The notes below the pieces were generated by a model. The model worked only from the letters and a program-made list of their open reading frames with translations, was not told the DNA's origin and searched no databases. A DNA stretch of 64,000 bases from Cellulomonas sp. P24 (GTDB lineage Bacteria > Actinomycetota > Actinomycetes > Actinomycetales > Cellulomonadaceae): assembly GCF_024704385.1 (NCBI RefSeq), contig NZ_JAJDFX010000002.1, forward strand, positions 1,984,001 to 2,048,000. Reading direction: 5' to 3'. The position numbers and the translations under genes are program-made. Position 1 is the stretch's first letter. Each line of letters begins with the position of its first letter. Positions 60,476 through 64,000 of the stretch are shown in pieces.

Positions 60476-63400
60476 TCACCGCGCCGCTCCAGTCGTTCTC
60501 GCGCCTCGGTCGTCCGTCGTGCTCGTCGGCGGTGTCGGTCCCGTCGACCCCGCCGGCCCCGCGGGTCCTGCCGGCGACGGCCCGGCCTCCGCCTCGACCT
60601 GCCGGTCCACCTCGGCGCCGAGGCTCCGCAGGATGTCGAGCACCAGCCCGACCACCACGAGGTACACGCCCAGGTCGAAGAACACCGACGTGACCAGGTG
60701 GACCTTCCCGACGACGGGCACGTGCAGGTCCACGATCACGCTCTGGAGCGCCGAGCCGCCCGCGAGCAGCCCGACGATCCCGACCCCCGCAGCGAGGAAG
60801 AGGCCACCGCCCAGAAGGAGGCCCGGCTGGATCGGGGCCGCCTCGCCGAGCTCGTACCGACCTCCTGCCAGGTAGCGGACGATCAGCGCGATCGACGTCA
60901 CCAGGCCCGCCGCGAAGCCCCCGCCCGGGGCGTTGTGGCCGGAGACGAGCAGGTAGACCGAGTAGAGGATCATCGTGTGGAACAGCAGGCGCGTGACCAC
61001 CTCGAAGATCACCGACCGCCGCTGAGGGGCGAGCGTCGGCACCGCTCGCAGCCACACGGCCGACCGCAGGCGCCGCGTCGGGTCCGCCGGTGACGGCACC
61101 GCGCTCGCCGGGGCGTCGATGGTCCCGTGCCGGCGCAACGCGCCACCGGGGTCGGGCAGGTCTCCCCAGACCGGGCGCCCGTGCGGCGTGGCCTCACCCG
61201 CCCGGAAGATCGGGCTGGTCCGGCGCCGCAGGAACACCAGCGAGGCGACGCCGGTCGCCGCGACCAGCAGCACCGAGATCTCCCCGAGGGTGTCCCACGC
61301 GCGGATGTCCACCAGGGTGACGTTGACGATGTTCGTCCCGCCGCCGTACGTGACGGCCTCGGCGGCGAAGCCTGCGGAGACCGGCGGATGGATCCGCGCG
61401 CCGGGGACGACGAGCGCCAGACCGGCCACCGTCAGCCCGGCCGCGAGCCCGACCGCGAGACGCACCCACCGGCTGGCCGCGAGCGGCCGGTCGGAGAAGT
61501 ACGGCGGCAGCCGGCGCAGCACCAGCACGAACACGACGAGCGTGATGGTCTCGGACAGCACCTGGGTCAGGGCGAGGTCGGGCGCACCGTGCAGGAGGAA
61601 CAGGGCCGCGACGCCGTAGCCGGAGGTCCCCAGCAGGATCACGGCCTTGAGCCGTCGGCGGGCGCGGGCGGCGAGGATCGCGGCGCCGATCGTCACGGCA
61701 CCGAGGGCGAGCTGCGCGGGCCGGTCCCACACCCGCACGGACGTCGGCCACGACGTGCCGGCGATCGCCGTCCCGCCGGCCGCGACCACGAAGACCGCGA
61801 GGATCAGGCCCAGGTACAGCGGGAGCGACCCGCGCTGGGTGACGGCGGTGACGTCGGCCGCGACCTCGTCGAGACGCCGCATCATGCGGCGGTACACGCG
61901 GTCGGCCTCGAGGGAGACGTGCCGGTCGGCCTGCCAGACCTCGACCGGTCCGCGCAGCGCGAACAGCACCAGGCCCACGGTGAGCACCACGACGGTGATC
62001 GCGAGCGTCGGGGTGGGGCCGGCCCACAGGGTCAGGTGGGCGGCCTCGCCCGTGGGGTAGGTGTCCGCGTACGGGGAGAGCAGGTCCGACCCGAACCCCG
62101 GGACCAGTGCGACCGCGAGCCCGAGGACGGCGAGCGTCAGCGCGGGCCACACGAGCAGGAGCGACGGGTGCGTGATCGGCGGGGGGCGGGTGTGCGCGCT
62201 GTGACCCGGGGGCCGGGCGACCACCGCCGATCGACCGGCGGGGGCCTCGGTCGACCCGACCGCAGCAGCGTCGGCGACCGAGCTCCGCGGGTGGAGGAGG
62301 TCGGCGGCGGGCGGGGCGGGGATCACGCGTCGCTTGGTCGCGAAGGCGCCCCACAGCAGCCTCGACCCGTACGCGACGGTCAGCGCCGACCCGACGGCCA
62401 CGACTCCCACCAGGAACCCGCCGCGCCACCCGGACGCGTCGTGCCGGACGGCCTCGAGCGCGGCCTCCTTCGCGACGTACCCCGCGAACGGCGGCAACCC
62501 GATCATCGACGCGGTCGCCAGCACGCCGGCCAGCGCGGTGATCGGCAGCTCACGGCCCACCCCCGAGAGCCGCCGCATGTCGCGGGTCCCGGTGGCGGCG
62601 TCGACGACACCCACGACCAGGAACAGCGCCGCCTTGAACATCGCGTGCGCACCGAGCATCGCCAGGCCGGCGAGCGCCGCCGCGCGCGTGCCGAGCCCGA
62701 CCAGCAGGACGAGGAACCCGAGCTGACTCACCGTCCCGAACGCGAGGATCAGCTTGAGGTCGTGCTGACGCAGGGCCCGGTAGCCGCCGAGCAGGAACGT
62801 CCCGCTGCCGAGCGTCAGCACCACGACCTGCCACGGGACGAGGCCCGAGTAGCCGGGAGCGAGCCGGGCGATCAGGTAGATACCGGCCTTCACCATCGCA
62901 GCCGCGTGCAGGTAGGCGCTCACGGGCGTCGGGGCTGCCATCGCCGCAGGCAACCAGAAGTGCAGCGGCACGAGCGCGGACTTGCTCACCGCCCCGGCGA
63001 GGATCAGCACGACGGCGACCGTGACGGCCGTGCCCGACGGCGGGTGGGCGACCAGCTCCGACAACCGGAACGTGCCGGCCACGCGCCCGAGCACGATCAC
63101 CCCGACGAGCATCGCCAGGCCGCCCGCGGTCGTGATGATGATGGCCTGCATCGCACCGCGCCGGCTCGCCTTGCGATCCGCGTAGTGGCCGATCAGCAGG
63201 TAGGAGAAGACGGTCGTCAGCTCCCAGAACACGTAGAGCATCAGGGTGTTGTCGGTCGTGACCAGGCCCACCATCGACCCCGCGAACGCCACCAGCGCCG
63301 CACCGAACCGTCCCAGGCCGAACGCGGACGCCGAGAAGTACGCCGAGCAGTAGACGAGGACGAGCGCCCCGACGCCGCCGACGATCAGCAGCATCAACCA

Positions 63401-63640
63401 GGACAGCGTGTCGAGCCGGAACGCCAGCTCCAGGTGCAGCGCGGGAACCCACTCGACCACCTCGGTCGGGACCGCGCCGGAGGCCGTGCCGTGCTGGACG
63501 ACGGAGGTCTGCGAGAGCGCCCACACCGCGGCGGATGCCGGCGCGAGCGCGAGCACGAGGAATGCCCGCCGCCCGAGCCACCCGACGAGCGCGGGCGCAG
63601 CCAGTGCCATCGCGAGATGCCCCACGAGGAGTAGCAGCAC
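60476..63640 (-). CDS. mnhA: Na+/H+ antiporter fused subunit MnhA-MnhB (MrpAB)
   Basis: 1054 residues from GTG 63638-63640, which has GGAG 8 nt upstream and gives the usual family start VLLLLVGHLAMALAAPALV; the longer reading to 63733 would start on TTG without a ribosome site. NuoL-like domain (about 1-480) with FWELTTVFSYLLIGHY and SALVPLHFWLPAAM; MrpA C-terminal helices to about 850 (GYGVAALFLLHGAPDLALTQ); then the MrpB domain with RLLFHTMILYSVYLLVSGHNAPGGGFAAGLV. There is no separate mnhB gene, since MnhB is fused here. First gene of the operon. Exports Na+ and helps alkaline pH and salt tolerance. Confidence 0.93.
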   Translation of the reverse strand: MLLLLVGHLAMALAAPALVGWLGRRAFLVLALAPASAAVWALSQTSVVQHGTASGAVPTEVVEWVPALHLELAFRLDTLSWLMLLIVGGVGALVLVYCSAYFSASAFGLGRFGAALVAFAGSMVGLVTTDNTLMLYVFWELTTVFSYLLIGHYADRKASRRGAMQAIIITTAGGLAMLVGVIVLGRVAGTFRLSELVAHPPSGTAVTVAVVLILAGAVSKSALVPLHFWLPAAMAAPTPVSAYLHAAAMVKAGIYLIARLAPGYSGLVPWQVVVLTLGSGTFLLGGYRALRQHDLKLILAFGTVSQLGFLVLLVGLGTRAAALAGLAMLGAHAMFKAALFLVVGVVDAATGTRDMRRLSGVGRELPITALAGVLATASMIGLPPFAGYVAKEAALEAVRHDASGWRGGFLVGVVAVGSALTVAYGSRLLWGAFATKRRVIPAPPAADLLHPRSSVADAAAVGSTEAPAGRSAVVARPPGHSAHTRPPPITHPSLLLVWPALTLAVLGLAVALVPGFGSDLLSPYADTYPTGEAAHLTLWAGPTPTLAITVVVLTVGLVLFALRGPVEVWQADRHVSLEADRVYRRMMRRLDEVAADVTAVTQRGSLPLYLGLILAVFVVAAGGTAIAGTSWPTSVRVWDRPAQLALGAVTIGAAILAARARRRLKAVILLGTSGYGVAALFLLHGAPDLALTQVLSETITLVVFVLVLRRLPPYFSDRPLAASRWVRLAVGLAAGLTVAGLALVVPGARIHPPVSAGFAAEAVTYGGGTNIVNVTLVDIRAWDTLGEISVLLVAATGVASLVFLRRRTSPIFRAGEATPHGRPVWGDLPDPGGALRRHGTIDAPASAVPSPADPTRRLRSAVWLRAVPTLAPQRRSVIFEVVTRLLFHTMILYSVYLLVSGHNAPGGGFAAGLVTSIALIVRYLAGGRYELGEAAPIQPGLLLGGGLFLAAGVGIVGLLAGGSALQSVIVDLHVPVVGKVHLVTSVFFDLGVYLVVVGLVLDILRSLGAEVDRQVEAEAGPSPAGPAGPAGSTGPTPPTSTTDDRGARTTGAAR

Positions 63641-63850
63641 GTCCGCTCCGTCCGAGAGTGGGCGGGTGGTCGGTCGATCAGGTGGTCGCAGGATACCAAC
63701 AGGATCCGCACCCGTCTCGGGGGAGTGCGCCAAGTACGCAGGTCAGGCGCGTGAACCGGCGGCCTTGCGCGTCACCGACCCGTCCGGTCCGCGGGTCGGC
63801 TCGGCGGGTCAGCCCGGTGGGTCAGCCCAGCGGGTCGGCCCGGTCAGGCC

Positions 63851-64000
63851 TCACGCGGCGGTCGCTGTGTGGCGCCGACGCGCCGAGAACCTCCTGATCG
63901 GTGACAGCAGACGCCCCAGCCGACGTTCGGACCGGTAGCCGTCCTCGACCGTGCGGCACTCCGCGTCGAACACGCGGGTCACCCGGCCCGGTGCGCGGTA
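63851..64000 (-). CDS. C-terminal end of an unidentified protein (partial)
   Basis: A leftward frame enters from the right edge and ends at TGA 63851-63853: 49 residues reading YRAPGRVTRVFDAEC... to RRFSARRRHTATAA. The codons are strongly GC-ending, so it looks coding. The tail is very basic. Too short to name. Between its stop and mnhA (63641-63850) there is no gene, only GGGTCAGCCCGG-type short repeats (63791-63840). Confidence 0.4.
   Translation of the reverse strand, partial: YRAPGRVTRVFDAECRTVEDGYRSERRLGRLLSPIRRFSARRRHTATAA

Noticed and set aside
60476-63640. Missing mnhB gene
   Set aside because: The MrpB domain is present at the C-terminus of the fused MnhA protein.

Overview
This 64 kb window comes from a high-GC actinobacterium. 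The best guess is a member of the Cellulomonadaceae (order Micrococcales). Supporting signs are very GC-rich third codon positions, many GTG starts with ATGA/GTGA overlaps, a BldC-type regulator, a DUF4235 protein, an AfsR/SARP-type regulator, an HspR-controlled dnaK operon with HAIR sites, and a surface protein with an LAXTG-type (sortase E) signal. The genus is inferred from protein style, not from a marker gene.

Layout. 1-169: start of a CZB-domain protein. 627-7168: one amino-sugar uptake locus (ROK regulator, BadF-type kinase, lipoprotein binding protein, two permeases, double-SIS isomerase), with a palindromic operator before the kinase. 7389-9980: CBS-GGDEF-EAL-PAS-PAS protein. 10302-12290: sortase-anchored repeat protein. 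12669-14579: MFS exporter and divergent TetR, separated by three 36-bp operator repeats. 14642-19331: HNH nuclease, VOC protein, tRNA-Ser(CGA), sirtuin, tadA, upp. 19379-24131: a possible small RNA, then nrdAB preceded by DnaA-box-like sites and tandem NrdR boxes. 24238-34239: second GGDEF/EAL protein, a 1322-residue ECF sigma factor fused to an anti-sigma zinc finger, a membrane segment and a DUF11-type surface region, a divergent pseudo-GGDEF protein, an APH-fold kinase, and a third GGDEF/EAL protein. 34439-38487: class Ib nrdHIEF with its own tandem NrdR boxes. 38732-46128: AfsR/SARP-type ATPase, DrrAB-type ABC transporter, prolyl oligopeptidase. 46220-50415: dnaK-grpE-dnaJ-hspR. 50584-56014: TetR, aminotransferase V, and a YkoEDC thiamin-precursor ECF transporter under a TPP riboswitch. 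56109-56843: DUF4235 protein, then a cyclic-di-GMP-I riboswitch directly ahead of bldC. 56845-63640: Mrp-type Na+/H+ antiporter operon mnhA(B)CDEFG. 63851-64000: end of an unidentified gene.

Themes. (1) Cyclic di-GMP: three GGDEF/EAL proteins (one apparently catalytically dead), one pseudo-GGDEF protein, a partial CZB protein and a riboswitch in front of a BldC-family regulator. (2) Deoxynucleotide supply: two class I ribonucleotide reductases. NrdB has Phe where the radical Tyr normally sits (class Ic-like), and the NrdA redox tail lies in another reading frame. Both operons carry NrdR box pairs exactly 32 bp apart. (3) Surface sensing: a sigma factor that seems built to be tethered in the membrane by a large extracellular domain, plus a sortase substrate. 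(4) Two families of dispersed intergenic inverted repeats, and several operator-like direct-repeat arrays.

The strongest candidates for something new are the sigma/anti-sigma/adhesin fusion and its divergent pseudo-GGDEF partner, the c-di-GMP riboswitch-bldC unit, and the class Ic-like RNR with its displaced C-terminus. All functional statements come from reading motifs and from recalled family knowledge; no searches were run.
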